Assembly: GCA_027943335.1 (NCBI GenBank)
Contig: BSBK01000964.1
Span: 126,501-190,500, forward strand
Direction: 5' to 3'
Source of the DNA: Chamaecyparis obtusa
Lineage: Eukaryota; Streptophyta; Pinopsida; Cupressales; Cupressaceae
Length of the DNA: 64,000 bases
Within the stretch, counting starts at the first letter, position 1, and every line of letters begins with the position of its first letter. Below are positions 10,495 to 22,522 of the stretch, piece by piece. The position numbers and the translations under genes are program-made. Under the pieces are notes generated by a model that saw only the letters and a program-made list of their open reading frames with translations, did not search any database and was not told the origin of the DNA.

Positions 10495-11726
10495 TGTTAA
10501 TCTCTATTGAGAATTTTAGGTTGTCATTAGTATCAAAGGATAGTAAACAAGTTGGTCGGCTATTTACATTGAGACAGTCAGTAACTAGTAGTAAGATAGA
10601 GCAGTCAGTAAAGCCTTATACCGAGCATCACACAGTTAACTGAGCACCAGAGACACCGACACCGATGGTCAGCAAACACTGAGCATCATAGTGTACATTG
10701 AGCAGATTATATAGTGTTTACCAATGATCACAGTAGATGGCATAGTAATCAGAAATGGCACATTATTCTATGCAAATACTTATAACATATCGTAAAATGG
10801 TTTACAAAGATTGAGGAGCATTTATTGTAAAAAGATATTCATTAAATGCAATGATTATCTTATTTGTATTAGTTGATCTAGGTTATTTTTCACCGTAGAT
10901 CTTAGGGTTATGATTTTCTTTGTAACCTAATTTTTTTCTTTAAGCAGCAAAAATAGAACACTATATATTGTATATGTTCACACCATTTTATGGGGTTGTT
11001 GAAATGATATATATGAATCACGGAGCACTTGAAAAAATTGCCTATCTTCAAGACAATCAGTTTACCGAGTAGAACAAAGTACAAAGGTTTTTAGATTGAG
11101 CAGAATCAGATAAGGCAACCGAGTAGATCAGAGTAGAGAACCATCATAGATAAGGTGATATTTTGATAAGAACTTATAGATCTGTTTCAGACAATTGAGT
11201 TGTCAACTAGCAGATAGTTACCTATTACTTTCTGACAATTGTGATAGAGTTTTTGTGAAATCTCTTAATAGAGTAGACTTAACAGTCTTTGTATAAATCT
11301 CTTAACCGAGTACACACTTCATATAGTGTTGTTAAATCCTATAACTAGGTAGATCTAGTTGATCTAATATGTTACTCCTAACAAGGTAAGATCACCAGAA
11401 GTGATCAAAACTTGTAGCCTTAATAGGCAAACCTTTTCTATTTGCAGTAGTGAAGAATTTGTGGCTATCATCCCCACCACAGTTTTTACCTTCTAACAAG
11501 GGTTTATGTGTTACCAAAATACTTGTGTTATGTGATTGTCATGCTGATTTCATATTGTTTACTTTCTTAAGTTAACTAGATGATTGACTTATGCAATTAG
11601 ATTCAAGTTATTTTGATTAGTTATCACAGTATTCAGTTATAAGATCAGAAAGGTTTTTGCAACTAAAATTTTGAAGGCACTGATTCACCCCTCCCCTCTC
11701 AGTACCTATCTCTCCTAATTCCAACA
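10495..11726 (+). repeat. SOLO1, solo LTR in the GYP1 integrase
   Basis: This 1232-bp segment starts TGTTAATC and ends CCAACA, flanked by perfect CATCT duplications (10490-10494 and 11727-11731). No interior remains, so it is the product of recombination between two LTRs. CACCCCTCCCCTCTCAGT near its right end resembles the LTR ends of TRG1-3, which suggests a copia-type source. A TATA-like CTATATATTG is at 10962-10971. Confidence 0.92.
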
Positions 11727-12279
11727 CATCTAAGTCTCTATTCTTGAATTTTCCACCATTATTTGTGACTATAGAATGTGGAATATCATATTGACATATG
11801 ATGTAGTTCAAGATGAACATTGAAATTCATTTGCCAATCACTTGAGTTAAAGGGACTACTTCTACCCATTTTGTGAAATAATCTATAGCTGTGATTATAT
11901 GGGTATGTCCATTAGAAGAATGAGGATGTATGGATCCTATAAGATCAAATGCCCATTGGTGAAAATTCCATTGTGTAGTAAAGGGAATTAGATATCTCCT
12001 TGGTGCATGAATTAAGTTTCCATGTACTTGGCACTTTTGACAGTTCTTAGCAAACTTGATAGCCTCTTTTTCCATTTCAAGCCAATAGTACCCAGCCCTA
12101 ATAAGTTTTTGAGCTAATGTTAAACCGTTCGAATGTGAGCCACATATACTTTCATGGACTTCCTCTAATGCATGTTGAGACTCTTCCCATTCTAAACATC
12201 TAAGTAGTGTACCATCTAGACCTTATTTGTATAGATCATGACCAATGATGACATACCGGGATGCATTGTGGATAAGGTA
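11727..12279 (-). pseudogene. GYP1 integrase, N-terminal part
   Basis: On the minus strand it shows the second half of the zinc-binding domain (C..CQ.HG pattern, reading NCQKCQVHGN near 12040), then the core with AFDLIGSIHP and ITAIDYFTKWVEVVPL around the first catalytic Asp. The next piece reads YDIPHSIVTNNGGKF, where the second catalytic Asp of the usual DNG motif has become Asn. Stops and SOLO1 disrupt it. Confidence 0.88.
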
Positions 12280-13431
12280 TCATTTCTCATGGCGGTTGAA
12301 GGTATCGGGGATGATTTGGTCTTGGAGATAGGAGAAAAGGTTTTTATATCTCAATGAATCATGACCAACAATAGTGTAGATCATGCGGGTTTTAGGGGAA
12401 TCATATGAAGGACAAGATAGTTCTTCCACTAGGAACTCATAGCGTAGCTCATGTTCGAGCTGCTGTAATAAAGTAGACAGCGTTGCCATAGCATCAACAA
12501 CCTTGGTTTCTATTCTAGGTATTTTCTCAAAGGTGATAGATATGAAATATTTCTTTAAATCATCTACCATTCTCTTGTATGGGATCAGCTTTCCATCTTT
12601 TGTTTGATACACATCATTGACTTGGTATATTACAAGTTGTGAGTCTCCATGAATGTGTAGTTCTCTTACTCTCCACTCAATTGCTATCTTCATGCCATTA
12701 AGAAGGGCTTCATATTCAACAATATTTTTTGTGTAAGGAAACTTGATTTTAAATGCTTTAGGGATTGAGTATCCTTGAGGAGTGATGAACAATATACCCA
12801 CTCCAGATCCATTCTGTGTATAGGAGCCATCAAAGAATAACTTCCATGCTCTAGAAGAAAGATTCATGATAGACGAATCTGGGAATTCCATTTGCATTGG
12901 TGTATCATCAAAAAAAGGTGCATTGGCTAGTTGATCAACAATAACTTGGCCCTTGGTATCTTTTCTTTCAACATATTCAATGTCAAATTCACTTAGTAGC
13001 ATTACCCATTTAGCTAGTCTACCTGTGAGGGCAACTTTTCTTAGTAGGTACTTTAATAGATCAATCTTAGCTACCAAATGTGTGGTATGAGCCAACATGT
13101 AATGTCTTAGTTTTTGTGATGTAAAGATCACAACTAGAAAATATTTCTCAATCATAGAATAGTTCTTTTCATATGCTACCAATATTCTACTGATATAGTA
13201 TATAGCTCTTTCCTTCTTGTTCTCATCATGATGTGTGAGAAATGCCCCCAGTGATGTATCTGTGGCAGAGAAATATAAGATCAAAGGCTTCCCTTGAATA
13301 GGAGGCATTAAAATAGGAGGATTGGATAGATATTTCTTGATATGATTAAAGTTCTTTTCAAATTCCTCGTTCCATGCAAAAGTCACACCTTTATGTAATG
13401 TTTTTGTAAAAGGCTGTGATATATCTACAAG
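12280..13431 (-). pseudogene. GYP1 RNase H and second RNase H (aRNH)
   Basis: The 368-codon open stretch 13386-12280 covers two nucleases that remove RNA from RNA-DNA hybrids. The first, near the start, reads LILYFSATDTSLGAFL, ERAIYYISR and KNYSMIEKYFLVVIF; Ser-Ala-Thr-Asp keeps its Asp. The second reads LFFDGSYTQNGSGVGIL, VEYEALL and IHGDSQLVI, keeping Asp, Glu and Asp of the active site. Having both is known from the Tat lineage. The stretch is unusually long and open for this element. Confidence 0.88.
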
Positions 13432-14334
13432 CTATGATATGAAGCATCTGATAGATTGAACTCTCCCTTGTAATGTTCTCATTTGACTGATATTCTTGGG
13501 AGGTTGCATCTCCATGATAGCTTTGACCTTAGCTGGATCAACTTTCATACCTTTCTTTGAAACAATGTAGCCTGAGAGCTTTCCAGAAGAGACACCAAAA
13601 GTACACTTCTTAGGGTTCAGTCTGAGACTAAAATTCTCCGTTCGATCCAATATTTTTCTCAAATCATTTAGATGTTCAGATCTTATCATAGATTTTTCTA
13701 AAGTGTCATCAACATAATCCTCCATAGTTCGATGCATCATGTCATGGAAGATAGATGTCATATCTCTCTAATATGTAGCACCTGTGTTCTTCAAACCAAA
13801 TGGCATGACATTCCAATAGAAGGTTCCACACGCACATGTGAAAGAAGTTTTCTCTTGATCCTCTGGAGCAATTTTGATTTGATTATATCCATAAAAATTG
13901 TCCATTAAAGAGTACATCTTGAAACCCACAGTTATGTCCACTATCATATCAATGTTAAGTAGTGGAAAATCATCCTTAGGGCATGCCTTGTTCACATCTC
14001 TAAAATCTATGTATACTCTTATAGATTTTTCTAGTTTTGATACATGTACAATATTTGAGATCCATTAAGCATAATCAATAACCTGGATGAATCCAGCTTT
14101 TAGTAGTTTCTCTAATTCAACTTTGACCAAGAGGGCCACATGTGGATGCATCTTTCTCAATTTTTGCTTAAAAGGTTTGACGTCTAGAGCTATAGATAAA
14201 TAGTGCATTATAAGATTAGGATCCAACCCTGGCATATCTAAATATTTCCATGCAAAGTTGATCTTCTTTTCTATTAGGAATGTTGTAAATTTTTTCTTTT
14301 CTTCTTCAGATAAGGATTGTGCTACATGAATCAA
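13432..14334 (-). pseudogene. GYP1 reverse transcriptase
   Basis: Reverse transcriptase copies element RNA into cDNA. In order: KLLKAGFIQ near 14100; CPKDDFPL.NID and YSLMDNFYGYNQI near 13890-13980; the MPFGLKN segment near 13800; then MEDYVDDTLEKS with the catalytic YVDD near 13715; and LRLNPKKCTFGV. Stops fall after position 14065 and between 13762 and 13768, splitting the domain into three open pieces in one frame. Spacing and motifs are those of gypsy RT. Confidence 0.92.
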
Positions 14335-15654
14335 CTATGGTTCCTTTGTTGTTCCCAAGTTGATAGATTGAGTGGGCTTAATGAGAACTGGAGATGTATC
14401 CTATAAATGACGTGAAAGGACATCAAATATCTCATCCTTAGGTGCCTCAAAGAGGTTTTCTCCTTTGGATACATCTTTTGTTTTTACTTTTGTAGGTTCT
14501 GAGATTGCCACAAAGTGGTTTTCACCCTCATAACTCCTTTTCTTTTTATTTTTACTCTTATTCTTTTGAATAAGATACTTGATGTCCAACTCCATCATGC
14601 TAATGCTTGGTTCACTGATGGAAGTCATCATAGGCTCAACTGCATTGAGGTAGCAAGCAAGGGCATAGTCATTTGGAAAGGTATAGATACCTTGGCTCGG
14701 ATTCATGGAAGTTTGGTTAAGAAGTTTAGGAGGTTGGATAGTCAAAGTGGGGAAAGATTGGGAAATAGTGTTTATGGATATGGATCTGTCATCATTAGTC
14801 CTAACCCGATGCTTGAGTTTGAAGGTGATATTACAACTTAAGATGTTCAATTCATGAATAGGCTCAATGTCATTATGGGATTCCACTTTAGCCATTGGTG
14901 GATTAGACTCGTTAAGTTCATTATTTCACTCTAGAATTACATTGGGTTTAGGTTTATATTGGTGAATAGCATCAATATGTTTTTCTGTGATAAGCTCATC
15001 TTCATCTGGAATGGCTCCCCATTCATAGTCATTTGATTCCTCATCTATGCCTCTAGGAAATCTACGAATGTGTGTAAAGTTGGGATTAATACCCCAAGAA
15101 GGGTTACCCTCAAATTCTGATTTGAATTCATACTCATGGGAATCTATTTCAGAATAACTACCACCTTCTTTTTTGTCTATTTGATTGCCTTTGAGATCAA
15201 CTAGTTCTTGTGGTGCAATTGTCTTATGTTCTATAGTAGGTTCTTGTGTTTCTACTACATTGATTCTTTTTACTGCATCATCTTCATCATCAAGGAGGTC
15301 TTTGATTTCTTTAGGCAAATGCTCATAAGGAATGAGCTTAGTAGTGGTGTCAGAATCATCATTGTTAGATTGTTGTGCTTCCTCCTTTGTTGGTTCAATT
15401 TGTTCTAAGACATGTGGAGAGTTTTTGCTAAGATAGAAAGGATTATTTTGATATCCTAAACTTGTTGTATCCTTGTTTGTTCAGCCATGATGGTCAAGAG
15501 GTGATAAAAGACCCTTACCTTGTAGTCCTAGAGGTCTTTTTCCAGTGTATCCCATTTTTGTGATCAATTTATCCCCTGGTTTGCATGACTTCTGAGGAAT
15601 TTTTCTTGAAGTGGAGTCACATTTCTGGACTGATTGGGATTGAGACTCATCCTT
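14335..15654 (-). pseudogene. GYP1 linker between protease and RT, with a G-patch-like stretch
   Basis: This long acidic linker has open pieces 14926-15318 (130 codons) and 14401-14895 (164 codons). Near 15520-15590 the minus strand reads LITKMGYTGKRPLGLQGKG, which looks like a G-patch, a glycine-rich nucleic-acid-binding motif found downstream of protease in some retroelements. Stops occur at the piece boundaries. Confidence 0.65.
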
Positions 15655-16449
15655 TTATAACCATGCAAGCATAGCTTCATCTTCCTCAAACTCTTCTTTA
15701 GATACTTGTTCTGTGACAAAACTTCCATTGAATATGACTTGGGATTCTTTAGCTGTAGGTTTCACTTTGTCAAATGGTTGTCCATAACATTTTGGGGACA
15801 ACGGGAGAGATGTGAGAGATAAAATAGGTTTCATTGTGTATTCTCCCATGCCATTGTCTTTGATTTTAACTTCTTTAGCAATGTCTTCCATTTTAGAGGT
15901 TGAAGCAATGTCTAGCTTCTTAGTGGAAGATTCTTTGTTATTAGGAACAATTTTATCAACACTTTCTTTCAAAGCATTGCAAGTTGTAGATAGGTCAGCT
16001 GGAATTGTCACCTCTACTCCTTCATAAGGAAATTTCACACATTGATGGTATGTAGAAGGAATAAACTTCATTTCATGTATCCAGTGTCTCCCTAAAAGGA
16101 TGTTGTAAGCCAAAGGTAGATCAAGAACTTGACATATGGTGTCTCTGATAACAGGTTCTATTATGATAGGTAAGACAATAGTTCCCTTGGAAGGCCTTTC
16201 TTGCTCATCATATGCTTTGATAGTTATCTTCTTTTTAGGATCAATGGTAGTTTTAGATAATACCAAGTGTGTGATCAAGCTGTAAGAACAAATGTTGAGA
16301 CTAGCACCTCCATCTATCAACACGCGTTTGACACGATGGTTTTGGATCAAGACTTCAATGTGCAAGGGCTGGTTATGCAGATGACTCAAGGAATTATCAT
16401 CTTCCTCTGAAAAGGAGATATACTGAGGAGATGTTAGATGACCAACCAT
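15655..16449 (-). pseudogene. GYP1 aspartic protease region
   Basis: The open stretch of 264 codons reads VKRVLIDGGASLNICS near 16310-16330, the retropepsin active site (D-G-G-A here), followed by LPLAYNILLGRHWIHEM near 16090, the conserved ILLGR flap-side motif. Retropepsin cuts the Gag-Pol polyprotein. The last third is a Lys/Glu-rich spacer towards the G-patch-like motif. Confidence 0.9.
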
Positions 16450-18060
16450 AGTCTAGAATTTGTCTAAATCAAGGTTTTCAGGAACATTGGATCCGAGTAG
16501 AGCTTTGTCTAGAATGGCTCTATGAGTTGGAGATATTCGAAGCAACTCAAACATGGAGATTTTTGCATTTGTATGCTGAAGTTGTTGGACTATACTATAT
16601 GATGTTGGCCTTGTGTCTTTAGGATTTGATGATTTAGAGGCAACCTTCTATTTAGAAGTAGATGAAAGATTGAAAGGCATCTTAGGGACATTTGATGAAT
16701 TAGAAGTTTGTCGTTGCAGATGTGCCTGAGCTTGTGATTGAGTAACTGCATTTTTTTATTGTTATCTCTATCTTTTCTTACAATTGTGATGACATTTCCA
16801 CACTTAGATAGACATGGTTCAACCATATTTATGAAAACATTGTTTCCAGAGTAGGCATAATTCACTTTAGCACACACATTAGGCTGAGAAGATGAATCTC
16901 CTTGATTATGTTTTGGAAATGGTTCCGTGAATGCTGTATGATCATTATTGCTTTTATGATTGTCAATTACAATTTCTCCATTATCAATTTTGTCTTGTAT
17001 GATGTGTTTCAAGCATACGCAATTATTGGTTTTATGACCCTTATTCCAATGGAAGTCACAGAAATCGGTCTCTTTCCACCATTTTGGGTTAGGTTCGGGA
17101 TCAAATGGTCAAATCTCAGGAAAGAAGATGATGTTGTTGGCCAATAGAGTTTTCATGGTGGATTCCAAGGACTCTCCAAGAGGATTAAACTTGCATTTAG
17201 GATATGTAGCCCAAGGTTTATAATTAGATGACTTCTTCTTAGACTATGTTGCTTTAGCTTCAGAATCTTTGATGGCTTGGGTGCCAATAGTGGGATTGAA
17301 AGCAGGTGCCTTAGATGGGGCACAGACAGTATCAACAATGCCATATGTGACAATGCCTTTATTCTTGTTCTATTTTTTGCCTTTATCTTTAGAACTAGAT
17401 CCAGATTCATAGTTGTCTTTTTGAAGTGATATGTCTCCTTTTTGTACAAGTACTTTCTCAATTTTGATTGCATTTTATACCATTTTATCAAAGGATGTAT
17501 AATTTTGCATTTGCAAATGGTAGTTGAGTTCTGGAACAAGATTTTTGATGAAGATTTTTAGCTTCTCAGTTTTTGGAATAGGTCTAGCATATAGAGAAAA
17601 TTTATTCCTCCATCTTTTGAGAAAAGTCAGGAATGGTTCTCCTGAGTTCTGTTTCAGATTGTAGATATCAATCATAGTGACTGAATGTTGAATGTTGTAG
17701 GAGTATTGTTGATAGAATAGTTTGATTAACTCCTCAAAATTTTTGATAGTAGGAGGCATTTTTGAGAGCCAATGAATAGCTAACCCTCCTAGAGATCGAG
17801 GGAAAAGATGCATTAGGTAAGTTGGTTCATGCATGAACTCCATAGATTGAGTACATAATTCTCTGACACAATCTTGAGGATTAGAGTTTCCATCATACTT
17901 ATCATATTTAGGCATCTCCACTCACTTAGGGAATGGTGGCATGTACAAGTCTTTATCAAATGGAAAAGGGCATAGAGCCTCCATGGAGAACTCTTTAGGT
18001 TCCTTCTCTTTTTCAAGATTGTTAAGCTTGACTTGCATGGCATGCATCTATTTCATCATT
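16450..18060 (-). pseudogene. GYP1 gag
   Basis: Gag forms the particle around the element RNA. The N-terminus (from about 18060) shares with NA1's ORF a Lys/Glu-rich helix and the sequence FPFDKDLYMPP. Next comes the Retrotrans_gag core: LGGLAIHWLSKMPPTIKNF, LIKLFYQQYS, LKQNSGEPFLTFLKRWRNKF, LVPELNYHLQ (17920-17475). A zinc-finger-like CDFHWNKGHKTNNC followed by LKHIIQDKIDNGEI is at about 17060-16970. Many stops and frameshifts; dead. Confidence 0.88.
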
Positions 18061-18644
18061 GTGGTGATTGGAGTTCTTCCTCATGCGTAATGATATCTTC
18101 AACATTAAAGTTGGGAGGAAGTTTAGCTTCTTGACAAGCTAACTCTAGGAAGTATGTTTCTCTGTCTTCCTTCAAGAAATGCCTCATCATTTTCTTGAAG
18201 TCATCATTGTTTTGATATCGAGCAATTTCAAAAGGTGTTGGTTCTTAATCTACACCATGTTGAGAGTGATGTCCTTGATACCCGTGGTTTGTCCCTCCTT
18301 GAGACATGTTAGGATTTTTAGGACTCCCTAGGATAGATTGATGTAGAGTTTGTTGATTGCCTCCTTGGAATGATGGAGGAGGGGGTATGTAACCAATTTT
18401 TAATCAAAGATTTCCAAGACCATCATCTTTGTAAAGACCTGAATTTTATAGTTCTTCAAAGTTTGGACCCACGTGAGTAGACAAAGGTAAGGTATGGGGT
18501 GCTTCTTTGGATTTATTGTGTGAAGAAACTCAATTTTCCACCATTAACCTTGGGTGAAGCAAGAGAGCAAGATGAAGAAAACTAAATAATGACTTGACTC
18601 AAGAAGATCGAATGACCCAACCTTGTCAAGATTAGATTGATTGA

Positions 18645-18876
18645 AGATTAGATTGGATGTAAATGAAGGATACTGTGCCCTAGTAGTATGGGTAGATGCC
18701 CAAAAGATGGCAGACATGAGCTCACAACACTTAGCCATTTTGTATGAAGATTGAATTTGAAGATTAGATTGGATGTAAATGAAGGATAATGTGCCCTAGT
18801 AGTATGGGTAGATGCCCAAAAGATGGTGAACATGAGCTCACAACACTTAGCCATTTTTGCATGAAGACAAAATTTG
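18645..18876 (-). repeat. 116-bp direct duplication in the GYP1 leader
   Basis: GATTGGATGTAAATGAAGG at 18651 recurs at 18767, and the match covers nearly the whole 116-bp unit. Confidence 0.85.
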
Positions 18877-20567
18877 AAGATAATTTTGACAAGGTTTTGA
18901 CACAAGATGAAAAAAACTCAAATCGATAAATCAGAAAGCTAAATCAGATTCTAGAGACCACTTTAGGTAGATGAATGGATTTGTTATAGTTTATGCTCTA
19001 TTCCAGACACAATGATTTGTTCGACAAAATTTGGAAGTAGGTTGCAAACATTGGATTTTTGAAAAATTTTGGAGTTTTCTGACAACTTTGACTTTGGCTT
19101 TGATATGAGTTTTGAAATTTCAGGATGACTTTTGACACCAGAAAGGAGTTTTCCTTCAGATTTGCAATTTTTTGGTTTTCAAAACCAATTTTTTTGCAAG
19201 ATTTTATCTGTTCAGGTTTGCAAATTCATGTAATAGTTTGGGATCGTTCGTTCTCAAAGACTAAATAGATAGAAAACATGTAGAATAGAAAGCAAAGGGA
19301 AGCAATCAATCACCTAAAAATAATGAACAAGGGAAAAAGAAATCTTGTGCATGAACAAGAAATAGTGACTTAATGTGCTAATCCATAGGAATGCTACTTT
19401 TGTATGTTCCAAAAAGGTTTTCAATAATGCACATAGTCCTAGAAAATGAAAAATTGGCCTAACTAGGGTTTGTAGTAATGGTCTGACTTTGCAACTTTTG
19501 TGATCTCAAGAGGGAAAACTCCAATCTAGGCACACCAAGTTTTTGACATAGTCTGAGAATTTAATCAATCAAGAGCTGCTAGGGAGATCTGACAGCCCAA
19601 CAAGAGACCACACCTGTGAAGATTTCCTCCATAAGGACATTTATATAGTGGTTGCTGCTACCATGGAAAAAATGGCTATTACCGCGTGAGGTTCTGTCCA
19701 TGTGGTTGACCCAATTAAGCCAATTTACACTACGGTTAACCCTCTCTAAAGGTGACTCACAAAAGATACCATAGGGGCACTAGATCAGATTCAAGGATCT
19801 GGGTTTCTAGTACTATCCAAAAAGGAAGTAGAGCATAATCCCCTAGCCTCTTCACTTCACCAAAACAAAGAAGATAGATTAATCTGACATGCTAAGACTG
19901 AAATTATCTCACAAAGATCTATGATGTCAACCTCTTACGGTCTATCAATCTCTCTGGAGAGAGAATGTATCGATCAAAAGTTGAAGACTCAAAAATCTAG
20001 TAGAACACAAGACAATCTCAGTATCCTCCCTACCTACAAGGGGATCCTTCATCAAGAAGAGCTTCACATGAATAAACAAGTGAAAGAAGCCCAATCTCTC
20101 AAGATCATCCACAAATAGTGTTCATAGGGCCTATTTACTATGTGTAATAGATATGCAAAAAGCAAATCTATGTTCGTTTTATAGTCCAAAAATGAAGTGT
20201 GAATTATGAAAGCTATAAAAGCACTCAAGCTTGACACAAGAGAGTTTGTTTTATATCCAAATCAAAGTGTTATTAGATGCAATAGAATACCTGAGTTCCT
20301 TGCAACACGGTTAGTAGATTTTACCCGTTTTAGCATTTTTTGAGCATTTGTCTTCTATCTTTTGTACCCACAGGATGTACCTGCACCTGCACCTACAAAC
20401 CATTGTTATGAAAAAATACCTATTCTTGTACATGCAACCCAATGTTATAAAAATCCATCAAAAAAATAAACACAACTTGTCAACCCCACGTGGTAGAAAA
20501 TCAGGTTAGTCAAAGATAATTGTCATTTGATAATCAAAAAATCTGTTGTCATAAAAAATAAGATTCT

Positions 20568-21085
20568 GACCAGTCTGCACTAAATCAATCTAACTTTTGC
20601 AAATCAAGACAAAATTAATTCAAATCAATGGAAAATGAAATCTAACTCAAATACCTTTCCAAAAATATAAATTTTGGATCTGTATCATATCATATGTGCA
20701 TGTACCAATAAAAACATCAGTCGGATTTCATAAAATTAGGTTCTGACTAGTCTTCACTAAAATGATCATAACTTTTGCAAATAAAAACAAAATTAATCCA
20801 AACTAATGGAAAATGAAATCTAACTCAAATACCTTTCCAAAAATATAAATTTCAGATCTGTATCATGTCATATGTGCATGTACCAATAAAACCATTAGTC
20901 AGATTTCATAAAATCAGGTTTTGACCAGTCTTCACTAAAATGATCATAACTTCTGCAAATCAAAACAAAATTAATCCAAACCAATGGAAAATAAAAGATA
21001 ACTCAAATAAATTTCCAGAAATATAAATTTTGGATCTGTATCATGTCATATGTGCATGTACCAATAAAGACATCAGTCAGATTTC
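20568..21085 (-). repeat. 177-bp tandem repeat, about three copies, in the GYP1 leader
   Basis: Units start at 20568, 20745 and 20923 (GACCAGTC or GACTAGTC), with spacing 177 and 178 bp; the third is slightly short. Each carries CATATGTGCATGTACCAATA. Tandem repeats in noncoding parts are known for Tat-type elements. Confidence 0.9.
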
Positions 21086-21198
21086 TGGAAAAACAACCCA
21101 TAAATTTATCACAAAACTCACAAAAATTAACCTTGTGGTCATGGGTTCGAGAAAAATGATAGAAATTTGATAGAATAGAATGGAAACCTGTTTTAGGG

Positions 21199-21215
21199 CC
21201 CCATGGTGGGCACCA
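21199..21215 (-). other. GYP1 primer binding site
   Basis: On the minus strand TGGTGCCCACCATGGGG lies four bases after the LTR end. NA1 has TGGTGCCCATCG in the same place. I did not assign the tRNA. Confidence 0.75.
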
Positions 21216-21219
21216 AAAA

Positions 21220-22511
21220 TGTGTGAAAATTGTACCTAGCTGCGGACACAACACTTCAGTAAAACATTAAAGGTTAGCAAAATTGAAATCTATAAATAAA
21301 TAAAACTAAGCTAACTAGGTGATTTACTGCCTTCTAGTAGGTGCGAGTATGGTATTCTCAGATTACACCAAGATCAGTGACAATGCAACACCTAAATGAA
21401 GGATTTAATATGATGAAAGCAATGAAATATGAATGTAAATTAATCTATTTTTTTTGGATTTTCTATGCAATTAGGATGAAAAATTGTATGAATCTAATCT
21501 AGAATTGAATGAAATGATATGAAAATTTAATCTAACAATGCTATGAATTGATATGAATAACTATGCAAAGCTATGAAAAACTATGAATTGATCTCACAAA
21601 GTCGCCTGTTGCAAGTGCTTGATTCTTCATATGTAATTTAGCCAGAGTAATTGTGCAAATTCGAGAGATATGAGATGAATTGAAAGCTTGAGGGATGTAA
21701 GATTGATTGAAGGCTTGAGAGATATAATTGATTGAAAGCTTGAGGGGTATGTGAAGAGCTGAGCCTTGTTTTTATAGAAATCCAGGGTTTGAGGATGCAT
21801 TGAGAAAAACCATAAATCACTCTTGATAAACTCAGGTTGATTTTTTAGTTAACAAGAAATTAAGAATAAATAAACTCATAAAATCATGCAAAAGCAGTTT
21901 TTATTTTCAAATAGAGTTTAGTTCTTTTTTTCAACTCATCATCAGATGTTGAGTTTAAATTTAAAATTGTTTGTTAATTTCTAGTTGACTGCTTTTCTGA
22001 TTGTGCATGATTTAATATGAATTAATTTAATAAATAAAGTGATTTATTTTCCACTTAATTGATTTTTAAATTAAAACAATTCATTTATGGGTTAATCAAT
22101 TATTAAATCAAACTTTTATTCAAAACTATATTATTAAATATTGACAACTGATAAGAATTAATTAAATAAGAATTTAATCAATTAGTCATGAGATTTTTGA
22201 TTTATTGTGAAAATTAAATAATATAATTTAGGAATAAATATAATTAAATCTAATTAAATAATTAAGTGGCAGAATTAAATCTAATTAATTAAATATTTAG
22301 AATATTCAATTAATCAAACTTTAGGATAAATAGGATTTATTGCCAAATAATATTCAATTAAAGATAATTAGGATAAATAAAGAATATTCTCCGATGCAGA
22401 ATTTAGGATAATCAATTAGGTTTTTGATAAATTGATGTGCAGATGTCGATTTCAATTGAATTGTTGATGTAAGAGAGTAATGAACTTATAGCCCATTTTT
22501 GGGGTATTACA
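21220..22511 (-). repeat. GYP1 5' LTR
   Basis: This 1292-bp segment, read on the minus strand, starts TGTAATACCCC and ends TTCACACA, like the NA1 LTRs. A TATA-like CTATAAAAA is at 21769-21777 (minus strand), in the same place as in NA1. A polypurine-like tract on its outer side also fits a 3' LTR of ELK (see findings). Confidence 0.9.
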
Positions 22512-22522
22512 GTGCCCTCTTT
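22512..22522 (-). other. Polypurine-like tract abutting the LTR from the right
   Basis: On the minus strand AAAGAGGGCAC runs directly into TGTAATACC. NA1 has CAAAGAGGGGCAAAA before its 3' LTR. If functional, it makes 21220-22511 the 3' LTR of an element lying to the right. Confidence 0.5.

Larger units (their letters stand above)
18061..21198 (-). other. GYP1 leader between primer site and gag
   Basis: About 3.1 kb, alignable in patches with the NA1 leader (27255-29965). It contains a 116-bp duplication, a 177-bp tandem repeat, a conserved block with an internal TATA-like sequence (19639-19649), and a GAGAG-type hairpin at 19950-19963. I see no real gene; the ORFs at 18544-18905 come from the duplication. 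Confidence 0.7.
1..22511 (-). mobile_element. GYP1, degraded Tat-type Ty3/gypsy retrotransposon (3' LTR outside window)
   Basis: On the minus strand the order from the right is LTR, primer site, long leader, gag, protease, acidic linker, RT, RNase H, second RNase H, integrase and noncoding 3' DNA. Two RNase H domains before integrase, and a gag zinc-finger followed by an LK..I..LI..G-type helix, are known for the Tat lineage. In-frame stops occur in every domain, so it is dead. COP1 (1463-9244) and SOLO1 (10495-11726) interrupt it. By comparison with NA1, only about 300 bp plus the 3' LTR should lie left of position 1. Confidence 0.9.

Noticed and set aside
14515..14841. Plus-strand ORF of 108 codons
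   Set aside because: Antisense to the GYP1 linker, which has supported coding on the minus strand.
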